Assembly (NCBI GenBank): GCA_002469545.1
Contig: DKMK01000113.1
Location: forward strand, 1 to 11,023
Reading direction: 5' to 3'
DNA: 11,023 bases
DNA from: Rhodobacterales bacterium UBA7416
GTDB lineage: Bacteria > Pseudomonadota > Alphaproteobacteria > Rhodobacterales > Rhodobacteraceae
Below, piece by piece: positions 1 to 5,689 of this stretch. The position numbers were made by a program, and so were the translations under genes. How positions within the stretch are numbered: position 1 is the first letter of the stretch; the number at the start of each line of letters is the position of its first letter. A model generated the notes under the pieces. It ran no database searches, was not told the DNA's origin, and saw only the letters and a list, made by a program, of their open reading frames with translations.

Positions 1-441
1 GAAGCGCGGATCAAGCAATTCATGGAAATGCGCGGCGCTGATGGTGGCCCGTGGCGCCGTATTTGTGCGTTGCCTGCGTTCTGGGTTGGGTTGATGTATG
101 ACGCATCTGCATTGGATGCGGCGTGGGATCTGTGTAAAAATTGGGATCTGGAAACCCGTGAACAAATGCGCATTGATGCGTCTGTGCATGGATTGCAGGC
201 TGAGACTAATGGGATCAAAATGATTGATTTGGCATCGCAAGTTCTGAAGCTGTCGCAGGCCGGATTGGCCGCGCGTGGACGTGAAGGTGCGGGTGGTATG
301 ATCCAAGACGAAACCCATTTCTTGAATGCGTTGCAAGAGAGTATTGATACAGGAAAAACACCAGCGGATGAGCTGTTGGATATGTATCATGGTGACTGGA
401 ATGGTGATCTGAAACGGATTTATCCAGAGTTCAGCTACTAA
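1..441 (+). CDS. gshA: Glutamate-cysteine ligase, C-terminal part (5' end outside window)
   Basis: This is the last 146 residues of the ATP-dependent ligase that joins L-glutamate and L-cysteine, the first step of cytosolic glutathione synthesis. The frame is open from base 1, so the gene begins before the window; the ATG at 22 is internal. Recognition rests on the block MRGADGGPWRRICALPAFWV (residues 10-29 of the visible part), then QDETHFLNAL and the end DMYHGDWNGDLKRIYPEFSY. These are characteristic of the plant/alphaproteobacterial GshA type, not the E. coli type. Family members are roughly 450 residues, so about one third is visible, and the catalytic core cannot be checked. The gene ends with TAA at 439-441 and is followed by a hairpin at 464-500. 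I see no sign of damage in the visible part. Confidence 0.93.
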   Translation, partial: EARIKQFMEMRGADGGPWRRICALPAFWVGLMYDASALDAAWDLCKNWDLETREQMRIDASVHGLQAETNGIKMIDLASQVLKLSQAGLAARGREGAGGMIQDETHFLNALQESIDTGKTPADELLDMYHGDWNGDLKRIYPEFSY

Positions 442-463
442 GCAAAGATACCGAAACCAACGA

Positions 464-500
464 TGCACGCCTTGTACACAATCCGTACACAGGGCGTGCA
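464..500 (+). repeat. Imperfect inverted repeat after gshA (possible weak terminator)
   Basis: TGCACGCC (464-471) pairs with GGCGTGCA (493-500). Inside it GTAC (474-477) pairs with GTAC (485-488) around a 7-nt loop, with small bulges between the two stems. GTACACA also occurs twice as a direct repeat (474-480 and 485-491). The position just after the gshA stop suits a transcript end. There is no T-run directly after the stem, so it is not a canonical rho-independent terminator. Confidence 0.45.
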
Positions 501-510
501 CCGCGCGGTT

Positions 511-524
511 AGATTTTAAAATCT
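511..524. promoter_or_regulatory. Perfect 14-bp palindrome upstream of the BrnA-like gene; candidate operator
   Basis: AGATTTTAAAATCT is a perfect palindrome 27 nt before the ATG at 552. It contains TAAAAT (517-522), which differs from the sigma-70 -10 consensus at one base, but I see no good -35 hexamer 16-18 nt upstream. BrnA-type antitoxins are known to repress their own promoters through ribbon-helix-helix binding to inverted repeats, so an autoregulatory operator is a reasonable inference. An AT-rich palindrome this short could also be chance. Confidence 0.35.
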
Positions 525-551
525 TAGGATTTTTGCGTTTTATTGTCTGGC

Positions 552-923
552 ATGACACCAAAAGCAAAAAACACCGCCCTGTTCAAACGCACGTTACAGG
601 ACACTGAATCCGATTTAAAAGAACTGCATCTGATGGGGCATATTCCCATGGGGTGGCAGGATGTCGAAAATGATCCAATCGAGCCACATAAGACCCGCGT
701 GACGATGCGGTTGGATACGGACATGGTGCGTTGGTTTCGCAAACTGGGGCCAGGGTATCAATCACGTATGAACAAGATTTTGCGGATGTATTATTGTGGC
801 GTGACCAGCGGCGAGATTTCGATCGCGGAAATGGCGCAAGCGGATGTCAAAGCCGCCAAAGAAGAAGAGCGCAAGTTTGAAATTTACCGAGAAGAGGTGC
901 GCGCGCGGGTTCGGGCCAAATGA
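552..923 (+). CDS. BrnA-like ribbon-helix-helix protein (orphan antitoxin-type regulator)
   Basis: This 123-residue protein matches the BrnA antitoxin pattern in its middle: KTRVTMRLDTDMVRWFRKLG followed by GYQSRMNKILRMYY. This reads as the beta strand and two helices of a ribbon-helix-helix DNA-binding fold, at about residues 47-81. A charged N-terminal segment precedes it, and a roughly 40-residue helical Lys/Glu/Arg-rich tail (ending REEVRARVRAK) follows; the tail is longer than in the classic antitoxin. In Brucella, BrnA neutralises the RelE-fold ribonuclease BrnT, encoded just upstream. Here the upstream gene is gshA and the downstream gene is convergent, so there is no toxin partner in the window. 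It is more likely a stand-alone regulator, which is inference. Start: ATG 552 was chosen; a TTG at 543 in the same frame has AGGA (526-529) 13 nt upstream and is possible, while the ATG has no clear Shine-Dalgarno. A stop at 525-527 excludes anything earlier. Confidence 0.72.
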   Translation: MTPKAKNTALFKRTLQDTESDLKELHLMGHIPMGWQDVENDPIEPHKTRVTMRLDTDMVRWFRKLGPGYQSRMNKILRMYYCGVTSGEISIAEMAQADVKAAKEEERKFEIYREEVRARVRAK

Positions 924-934
924 GTATGCGCAAT

Positions 935-960
935 AAAAAAGGCCGCCACAGTGGGCGGAC
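935..960 (-). terminator. Rho-independent terminator of the leftward operon
   Basis: Read on the minus strand, CCGCC and GGCGG form a 5-bp GC stem around a 6-nt loop, and GGCC leads straight into TTTTTT (bases 940 down to 935). It lies 20 nt after the stop codon of the DUF805 gene. Read on the plus strand, the hairpin is followed by ATTCAATATT with no T-run, so it mainly serves the leftward transcripts. It also separates them from the convergent BrnA-like gene. Confidence 0.75.
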
Positions 961-980
961 ATTCAATATTTAATTCGCAA

Positions 981-1400
981 CTAACTGTATTTGTTTTCGC
1001 CTTCTTGGGACTTTTGCACCCAAAAGTAGATTAGAACTAAAACTGCGATGATGGAAATGTATGGGAATATTAGATTTAAAAGATATGATAGCCACAACAG
1101 TTGCCACAATCCAGATTTCCCTGTGTCATGCAGGCGGCGTGAACCAACAGCCAAGGTTGGGATGAGCAAAAGCAAAAGGAAGATACAACACGCTGTTACG
1201 ATAGCAATGGGGAGTATTGCAGGTAAGACTGTGTAGTCGGTAAGCGCAAAATACAGTATCACGGGAAGCATTAGTGCTAGGGTTGCCTGTGATAGAACAG
1301 TAAAAACGAGTGCCCACCACCAAAATTCGGAAGGCTTCGCGCGACCGCTGAATGTTGCGTATTTTGATAAACACGTCTTTATGGATTCTATCATATTCAT
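981..1400 (-). CDS. DUF805 family integral membrane protein
   Basis: This 139-residue protein belongs to the DUF805 (YhaH-type) inner-membrane family, whose molecular role is not established. The family hallmarks are visible: an N-terminal KYATFSGRAKPSEFWWWAL (residues 13-31) and the loop signature VGSRRLHDTGKSGLW (85-99). Hydrophobic segments lie at about residues 28-52, 58-80 and 100-127, with a short polar tail ending in EGENKYS. The reading frame stays open up to 1499 (172 residues), but family members begin just before the 'KYATFSGRA' block, so ATG 1400 is preferred; an AGAG stretch lies upstream. The 88-nt gap from plsY and a weak promoter-like pair suggest it may be expressed partly on its own. 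The coding region looks more A+T-rich than its neighbours, so it may be an accessory or acquired gene. Confidence 0.85.
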   Translation of the reverse strand: MNMIESIKTCLSKYATFSGRAKPSEFWWWALVFTVLSQATLALMLPVILYFALTDYTVLPAILPIAIVTACCIFLLLLLIPTLAVGSRRLHDTGKSGLWQLLWLSYLLNLIFPYISIIAVLVLIYFWVQKSQEGENKYS

Positions 1401-1448
1401 TGGAATTACTCTGCTCTGTTTTTTCCATTTGGATATTAATATGCGGGC

Positions 1449-1477
1449 ATTGTTGCGCAACCTAGGCCGTAGGTCAA
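1449..1477 (-). promoter_or_regulatory. Possible promoter for the DUF805 gene
   Basis: On the minus strand, TTGACC (complement of 1472-1477) and AACAAT (complement of 1449-1454) are separated by exactly 17 nt. The -35 is a good match to TTGACA and the -10 a poorer match to TATAAT. It lies in the gap between plsY and the DUF805 gene and would give a leader of about 40 nt. Read-through from plsY is equally possible because no terminator is seen between them. Confidence 0.3.
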
Positions 1478-1488
1478 AGGGCTGTTCT

Positions 1489-2094
1489 CTATTTGCCAAT
1501 TTTACTTTCGGTGCCTGCCAGTATCCGTTTGATATTTTCGCTGTGACGCCACCAGATTAATGTAGCGAGAATGACCATTAAGGCCACCGCGCTGGGCATG
1601 CCAAGCACCCAAACCCATGCGATTGATGCGGCTGTGGATACCAGTGCAGAGAGTGAGGAAATGCGGCCGATGATGGCTGTGACAAGCCATGTTAGGCACG
1701 CGGCGATGCCAGCGGGCCAAAAGAGGGCCAAAAGGATGCCAAGAAATGTGGCGACGCCTTTGCCGCCTTTGAAGTTTAGCCAAACGGGGAAGCAGTGACC
1801 TGCGAATGAGGCCAGTGCCGCGATTTGTGCGGCAGCTTCGCCAAACATGGCGCGTGCAACCAGAACGGCAACGGCGCCTTTGCCAGCGTCAAAAACCAAG
1901 GTTAAGACTGCGGCGGTTTTATTGCCGGTGCGTAAAACATTGGTGGCGCCAATATTGCCAGAACCGATGTCGCGTAAATTTCCCAAGCCCATGAGGCGCG
2001 CCAAAACCATTCCAAATGGAATTGAACCCAAAAGGTATGCGGTTATTGCAACGCAAATTGCATTGATGATTGAAAGATCAAATAGGGGGGTCAT
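1489..2094 (-). CDS. plsY: Acyl-phosphate:glycerol-3-phosphate acyltransferase PlsY
   Basis: PlsY is an integral inner-membrane enzyme that transfers the acyl group of acyl-phosphate (made by PlsX) to the sn-1 position of glycerol 3-phosphate, giving lysophosphatidic acid for phospholipid synthesis. The 201-residue length is normal. All three conserved cytoplasmic motifs are present: GSGNIGATNVLRTGN (residues 44-58), GHCFPVWLNFKGGKGVAT (99-116) and HSENIKRILAGTE (184-196). SIPFG (24-28) and DAGKG (69-73) are also typical. Five or so hydrophobic segments span the chain, for example 9-32, 62-80, 114-138, 147-163 and 166-181. The ATG overlaps the stop of the upstream pyrC-like gene by four bases (2091-2094), so the two are translationally coupled. 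All expected motif residues are intact. Confidence 0.97.
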   Translation of the reverse strand: MTPLFDLSIINAICVAITAYLLGSIPFGMVLARLMGLGNLRDIGSGNIGATNVLRTGNKTAAVLTLVFDAGKGAVAVLVARAMFGEAAAQIAALASFAGHCFPVWLNFKGGKGVATFLGILLALFWPAGIAACLTWLVTAIIGRISSLSALVSTAASIAWVWVLGMPSAVALMVILATLIWWRHSENIKRILAGTESKIGK

Positions 2095-3371
2095 CCGCAG
2101 TATACCTCTGTTCCGGCAACGAAGGTGCGCATGACGCGACCTTGCATGCGGCGCCCATCGTAGGGCGTGTTTTTTGATTTTGAGTGGAGTTCTGTGCGAT
2201 CTAAAACGAAGGGTTTGTCTGGGTCAAATAATACTAAATCAGCGGGTGCGCCAATTGCCATGCGGCCCGTATCCAAGCCCAGCAGTTTTGCAGGGTTCAG
2301 AGATAACGCGCGCCATAGTGTCGGCATGTCCATATATTCGCCGTGTACCAATTGCATCGCCGCTGGCAGTAATGTTTCCAAGGCGACGGCACCTGAAGCG
2401 GCCTCTTCGAAGGGGAGGCGTTTGCTTTCTTCGTCTTGGGGGGTGTGCATTGAAGAGATGATATCAATCAGGCCTGATGCGACGGCTTGGACCAAGGCGA
2501 CGCGGTCAGTTTCATTGCGAAGTGGTGGTTTTACCTTGAAGAAGGTTGGGTATCCCTCGATGTCCATTTCATTCAGCGTGAGGTGGTGGATGGATGCGCC
2601 CGCCGTTACGGGCAATCCATTTTCCTTGGCACGTTGTAGTACTTGGAGGCCTGCGTCACATGAGAGTTGGTCGAAATGCACGCGAGCGCCTGTCATTTCA
2701 ACCAATGCCAAGTCGCGTGCCAATTGCATGCGTTCGGCCATTGGTGATACTGCTGGTAAGCCCAATTTGGTGGCCAATGCACCGCTGGTTGCACATGCGC
2801 CGCGTGAAAACATTGGTTCTTGGGGGTGTGCGATGACCAAAGCGTTCAGGCCTTTGGCGTATGTTAGGCAACGGGCGAATACTTTGTTGTCTTGGACGAC
2901 GTGGTCGCAATCGGTGAACGCAACTGCGCCTGCATCCTGAAGAAAACTGATTTCGGCCATTTCGGTGCCATTGCGCCCTTTGGTCAGGGCGGCCATTGGC
3001 AATACCTTGACCGCGGCATCGCTGACGGCGCGGCGATAGACAAATTGTAATGTTTCAGGGCTGTCGATCGCGGGTTCCGTATCGGGGCGGATGACCATTG
3101 TGGTGACACCGCCACATGCGGCGGCTGTACCTGCGGAGCGAAAGCTCTCTTTGTGGCGTTCGCCTGGTTCGCCGATTTTGACGCCGATGTCGATGATGCC
3201 GGGGGCGAGGCATTTGCCCTGACAGTCGATGGTTTGATCGGGGGTGAAATCCAGGTTTGGGTTGCCTGTGTAGATGCCGGCGAGTTTGCCCTGTTCGATC
3301 AGAGCCGCGCCAAGTGTATCTGTGCCTGCTTCTGGATCAATGATCCGTGCGTTTTCGAAAAGAATTCTCAT
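2091..3371 (-). CDS. pyrC: Dihydroorotase-like protein, probably catalytically inactive (PyrC' type)
   Basis: This 426-residue protein of the amidohydrolase superfamily aligns over its full length with class I dihydroorotase, which cyclises N-carbamoyl-L-aspartate to dihydroorotate. The fold landmarks are there: APGIID (56-61), GEPGERHKES (67-76), GGVTTM (87-92), AHPQE (181-185), HHL (262-264), LNPAKLLGL (358-366) and APADLVLFDP (375-384). The metal site is not. The usual DxHxH reads DIGVK, so both His are replaced (Gly63, Lys65); the later metal His is Gln235 in VHFDQLS; the catalytic Asp of the ATDHAPH motif is Met308 in SSMHTPQ; and the last His is Gln312. This is the pattern of the inactive PyrC' known from Pseudomonas, which holds aspartate transcarbamoylase in a dodecamer. 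A structural partner role for the nearby PyrB is therefore the best inference, with a true dihydroorotase expected elsewhere. Start ATG 3371 has AAGGA 8 nt upstream and overlaps the PH-like gene by ATGA. Confidence 0.9.
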   Translation of the reverse strand: MRILFENARIIDPEAGTDTLGAALIEQGKLAGIYTGNPNLDFTPDQTIDCQGKCLAPGIIDIGVKIGEPGERHKESFRSAGTAAACGGVTTMVIRPDTEPAIDSPETLQFVYRRAVSDAAVKVLPMAALTKGRNGTEMAEISFLQDAGAVAFTDCDHVVQDNKVFARCLTYAKGLNALVIAHPQEPMFSRGACATSGALATKLGLPAVSPMAERMQLARDLALVEMTGARVHFDQLSCDAGLQVLQRAKENGLPVTAGASIHHLTLNEMDIEGYPTFFKVKPPLRNETDRVALVQAVASGLIDIISSMHTPQDEESKRLPFEEAASGAVALETLLPAAMQLVHGEYMDMPTLWRALSLNPAKLLGLDTGRMAIGAPADLVLFDPDKPFVLDRTELHSKSKNTPYDGRRMQGRVMRTFVAGTEVYCG

Positions 3372-3838
3372 GAGGCTCTTCCTTGCAAGGTTGCACGAAT
3401 TTCTGCGGCGTTTGCGACGCCTAGTAATGTGATGCCAACACCCCAGCGCCCAGTTAGGCGGACGGTTGACCCAAAGCCCACGATTTTACGTGCGGATGAA
3501 AGCAACATCGGGCGGCCCCGATTTACGTATACGGCGCGGTTGGTGATGATCCATTGTTGGCGGTTGTACATCAGATATGTGATTGCGCCGCCAATCAGGG
3601 AAAGGGCGGCGACGAATGCCATGCCTTCGCGGCTGATCGGGCTGTTTGCTAGGTAGGCGATCAGGGCAATTACCCAAAATGCGACGAAGGTGAATGCGAC
3701 GTTTTTGCGAAGCCAGATCGCGCGATTGAAGCTGCCTTGGAAGCGGGTTTGTTCGTCTGTGCCCAATACGGGTGGCCAGTCGGTTGATGGGGTTAAGACG
3801 ATGACTTCGTCGAACATATCGTCGATCTGTTTGTTCAT
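3368..3838 (-). CDS. Two-TM bacterial PH-like membrane protein of the pyrimidine operon
   Basis: This 156-residue protein has no name I can give with certainty. A polar N-terminus (1-44) is followed by two hydrophobic segments at about 46-65 and 72-91, which should form a membrane hairpin with both ends in the cytoplasm. The C-terminal part starts at NRQQWIITNRAVYVNRGRP (92-110) and continues to about 150 with alternating strands and a final helix, ANAAEIRATL. The W-I-I-T-N-R-A pattern resembles the opening of bacterial PH domains (YdbT/bPH2 type, 'tyliTnkRv...'), so I call it PH-like. It overlaps pyrB (3835-3838) and the pyrC-like gene (3368-3371) by ATGA, so its amount is tied to theirs. 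This suggests, but does not prove, a link between the pyrimidine enzymes and the membrane. Another reading is an unrelated DUF with a similar strand pattern. Confidence 0.75.
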   Translation of the reverse strand: MNKQIDDMFDEVIVLTPSTDWPPVLGTDEQTRFQGSFNRAIWLRKNVAFTFVAFWVIALIAYLANSPISREGMAFVAALSLIGGAITYLMYNRQQWIITNRAVYVNRGRPMLLSSARKIVGFGSTVRLTGRWGVGITLLGVANAAEIRATLQGRAS

Positions 3839-4788
3839 ACGCTGACCGCCTCGCGGCGGCGGGCGCGTAATCCTTGGGCCAGTAAATCCATTGCGGCCAT
3901 GCGGACGGCGACGCCCATTTCGACCTGTTCTTGGATTACGGACCGGTTGATGTCGTCGGCGATATCGCCGTCGATTTCAACGCCACGGTTCATGGGGCCG
4001 GGGTGCATGACGATTGCGTCGTCTTTGGCGTTGGCCAATTTTTCGCGGGTTAGGCCCCAGCGGTAATAATATTCGCGTTCTGATGGGATGAAAGCACCGT
4101 CCATGCGTTCGCGTTGCAGGCGGAGCATCATGACGACGTCGACGTCTTTGAGGCCTTCGTTCATGTCGTCGTACACTTCGACGCCAAATTTATCGATGCC
4201 GCTGGGCATTAATGTTTGCGGGCCGACCAAGCGGATGCGGTTTTCCATTTTGTTCAGCAGGAAGATGTTTGAGCGAGCGACCCGCGAGTGGGCGATATCG
4301 CCGCAAATTGCGATGTTCAGGCGGTGAATGCGGCCTTTGGCGCGGCGGATTGTTAGGGCGTCTAGCAGGGCCTGTGTTGGGTGTTCGTGGCGTCCGTCAC
4401 CTGCATTCAGCACAGCGCATTTTACCTTTTGTGACAGCAGATCGACTGCACCAGAATGGGGATGGCGCACCACCAACATATCTGGGTTCATGGCGTTCAG
4501 GGTCATTGCCGTATCAATCAGGGTTTCGCCCTTTTTGATGCTGGATGCACCCATTGCCAAATTCAAAACATCCGCGCCCAGCCGTTTTCCCGCCAATTCA
4601 AACGATGCTTGTGTACGGGTGGAATTTTCGAAGAACATATTGACTTGCGTCATGCCAGCCAAGGCGCCGCCTTGCTTTTGTTCCTTGCGGTTCAAATCGA
4701 CATAAGTCTCGGCTAAATCCAGAATAGCAGTGATGTCAGTAGGTGAAAGGTGTTCGATGCCTAACAGGTGCTTGGGCGAAAAAGCCAT
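3835..4788 (-). CDS. pyrB: Aspartate carbamoyltransferase, catalytic subunit
   Basis: PyrB condenses carbamoyl phosphate with L-aspartate to N-carbamoyl-L-aspartate in the cytosol, the committed step of pyrimidine synthesis. The 317-residue chain is full length. The carbamoyl-phosphate loop FFENSTRTQASFE lies at 52-64, the mobile-loop SIKKGE at 83-88, RHPHSGA at 108-114, HEHPTQALLD at 134-143, the LRLQRERM block at 222-229 and HPGPMNRG at 262-269. Catalytic Ser, Arg, Lys and His residues in these motifs are all present. No pyrI-like regulatory gene is next to it. Instead the inactive dihydroorotase homologue lies two genes downstream, which matches the class A ATCase arrangement known from Pseudomonas. 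ATG 4788 has AAGGAT (complement of 4797-4802) at 8 nt. It heads the leftward operon. Confidence 0.97.
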   Translation of the reverse strand: MAFSPKHLLGIEHLSPTDITAILDLAETYVDLNRKEQKQGGALAGMTQVNMFFENSTRTQASFELAGKRLGADVLNLAMGASSIKKGETLIDTAMTLNAMNPDMLVVRHPHSGAVDLLSQKVKCAVLNAGDGRHEHPTQALLDALTIRRAKGRIHRLNIAICGDIAHSRVARSNIFLLNKMENRIRLVGPQTLMPSGIDKFGVEVYDDMNEGLKDVDVVMMLRLQRERMDGAFIPSEREYYYRWGLTREKLANAKDDAIVMHPGPMNRGVEIDGDIADDINRSVIQEQVEMGVAVRMAAMDLLAQGLRARRREAVSV

Positions 4789-4815
4789 ATGCGCAGATCC
4801 TTGCTGATTTTTGGT

Positions 4816-4843
4816 GTTATATCAGGGGAATCTGTGCAAGCAA
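4816..4843 (-). promoter_or_regulatory. Probable promoter of the pyrB operon
   Basis: On the minus strand TTGCTT (complement of 4838-4843) and TATAAC (complement of 4816-4821) are 16 nt apart, and TGA before the -10 gives an extended -10 shape. The predicted start would lie near 4809, leaving a leader of about 20 nt with the Shine-Dalgarno AAGGAT. Such a short leader has no room for an attenuator or riboswitch, so pyrimidine control, if any, would act elsewhere. The -35 is a weak match. Confidence 0.5.
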
Positions 4844-4847
4844 GAGG

Positions 4848-4876
4848 TTTACGAATCCCACGCCGCCCAATAGCAT
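4848..4876 (+). promoter_or_regulatory. Weak promoter-like pair upstream of the uracil-DNA glycosylase gene
   Basis: TTTACG (4848-4853) and TAGCAT (4871-4876) are 17 nt apart, each with four of six consensus bases. The strong Shine-Dalgarno AAGGAG at 4883-4888 follows almost at once, 6 nt before ATG 4895, so the leader would be only about 12 nt. The 106-nt gap between divergent starts must contain a rightward promoter, but this exact pair is only a guess. Confidence 0.25.
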
Positions 4877-4894
4877 GGAATAAAGGAGCGGTTC

Positions 4895-5689
4895 ATGAGC
4901 TTGTCATACGATTATTACGCCACCAAAGCCGCACTTGAATGGCAATTCGAGATGGGTGTGGATGAAACGATTGGCGAAATGCCGATTAATCGATTCGACG
5001 AACCCGCAGTTAAGCCAAAATTGAAAATCGGCGCGTCGTCCAATATCGCACCAATTGATATTATCCCAAATATTATGCCCGTGCAGGATGCAGCCCCTGA
5101 TGTGGCCAAAATTTTGGCCGCAAAGTGCAATGATTTGGCTGCGTTGCGTGATGCAATGGGCGTGTTTGATTTATGCGCATTGAAACAAGGTGCTCGCAAT
5201 ATGGTGTTTGCGGATGGCCCAGAACAGGCCCGCGTAATGGTGATTGGCGAAGCGCCCAATCGTGATGAGGACAAAGAGGGGAAACCTTTTGTCGGTGTTG
5301 AGGGCGTTTTGGTTGATAAAATGTTTGAAGCCATTGGTTTGTCGCGCACTGCGACTGAACGTGGCGACGGCATTCACATTTCAATGGTTTTACCGTGGCG
5401 CCCACCCCAAGATCGTGAACCAAACGCAGATGAAATTGCAATGATGTTACCTTTCGTTCAGCGACATGTGGAATTAGTTGATCCCGATTTTGTTGTTTTG
5501 TTGGGCAATATCGCATGTTCTGCTGGGCTGAACAAAGTTGGCATTAGCCGTTTTCGAGGCCAGTGGGCCGAGGCATTTGGTAAGCCATGTTTGCCAATGT
5601 TACATCCACGTGCATTAATCCGTGACCCAATGCGTAAACGCGATGCATGGGCAGATTTGTTGACATTAAAAGGACGCATGAAGCAATGA
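4895..5689 (+). CDS. Uracil-DNA glycosylase family 4-like protein, atypical active site
   Basis: Family 4 uracil-DNA glycosylases remove uracil from DNA to start base-excision repair. This 264-residue protein has a roughly 85-residue N-terminal extension of unclear role, then the family core: VFADG (104-108), VIGEAPNRDEDKEGKPFVG (116-134), WRPPQDREP (168-176), FVQRHVELVDPDFVVLLGN (187-205), ISRFRGQW (217-224) and HPRALIRDP (237-245). Compared with the Thermus enzyme, the catalytic Glu (Glu119), stacking Phe (Phe132) and His (His237) are kept. The Asn that reads uracil is Met164, and the PG turn is Pro-Asn122. Three of the four iron-sulfur cysteines are Phe91, Trp168 and Met184; only Cys94 remains. 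From memory, loss of the cluster is common in this alphaproteobacterial subgroup, but loss of the Asn is not. ATG 4895 has AAGGAG 6 nt upstream. The stop overlaps moaB by ATGA. Activity on uracil is uncertain. Confidence 0.85.
   Translation: MSLSYDYYATKAALEWQFEMGVDETIGEMPINRFDEPAVKPKLKIGASSNIAPIDIIPNIMPVQDAAPDVAKILAAKCNDLAALRDAMGVFDLCALKQGARNMVFADGPEQARVMVIGEAPNRDEDKEGKPFVGVEGVLVDKMFEAIGLSRTATERGDGIHISMVLPWRPPQDREPNADEIAMMLPFVQRHVELVDPDFVVLLGNIACSAGLNKVGISRFRGQWAEAFGKPCLPMLHPRALIRDPMRKRDAWADLLTLKGRMKQ

Noticed and set aside
442..551. Searched for a BrnT-type toxin gene or small RNA gene next to the BrnA-like gene
   Set aside because: The gap is about 100 nt and filled by a hairpin and a palindrome; there is no open frame of useful length on either strand.
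1010..1027. Perfect 7-bp inverted repeat ACTTTTG-CACC-CAAAAGT near the 3' end of the DUF805 gene
   Set aside because: It is inside the coding sequence for the FWVQKSQ segment, AT-rich and without a following T-run; the real terminator lies at 935-960. Probably coincidence of codons.
1401..1499. Longer DUF805 reading frame starting at 1499
   Set aside because: The extra 33 residues are basic and unlike the DUF805 N-terminus, and they would overlap the end of plsY; the ATG at 1400 gives the normal family start.
2167..2940. 257-codon open frame on the plus strand
   Set aside because: It lies fully opposite the pyrC-like gene, whose protein is conserved over its whole length; the plus-strand translation has no recognisable domain. 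It is a shadow frame.
5647..5685. Upstream start for moaB at 5647
   Set aside because: It adds 13 residues overlapping the glycosylase; ATG 5686 gives a normal MoaB length and the ATGA junction used by its neighbours.
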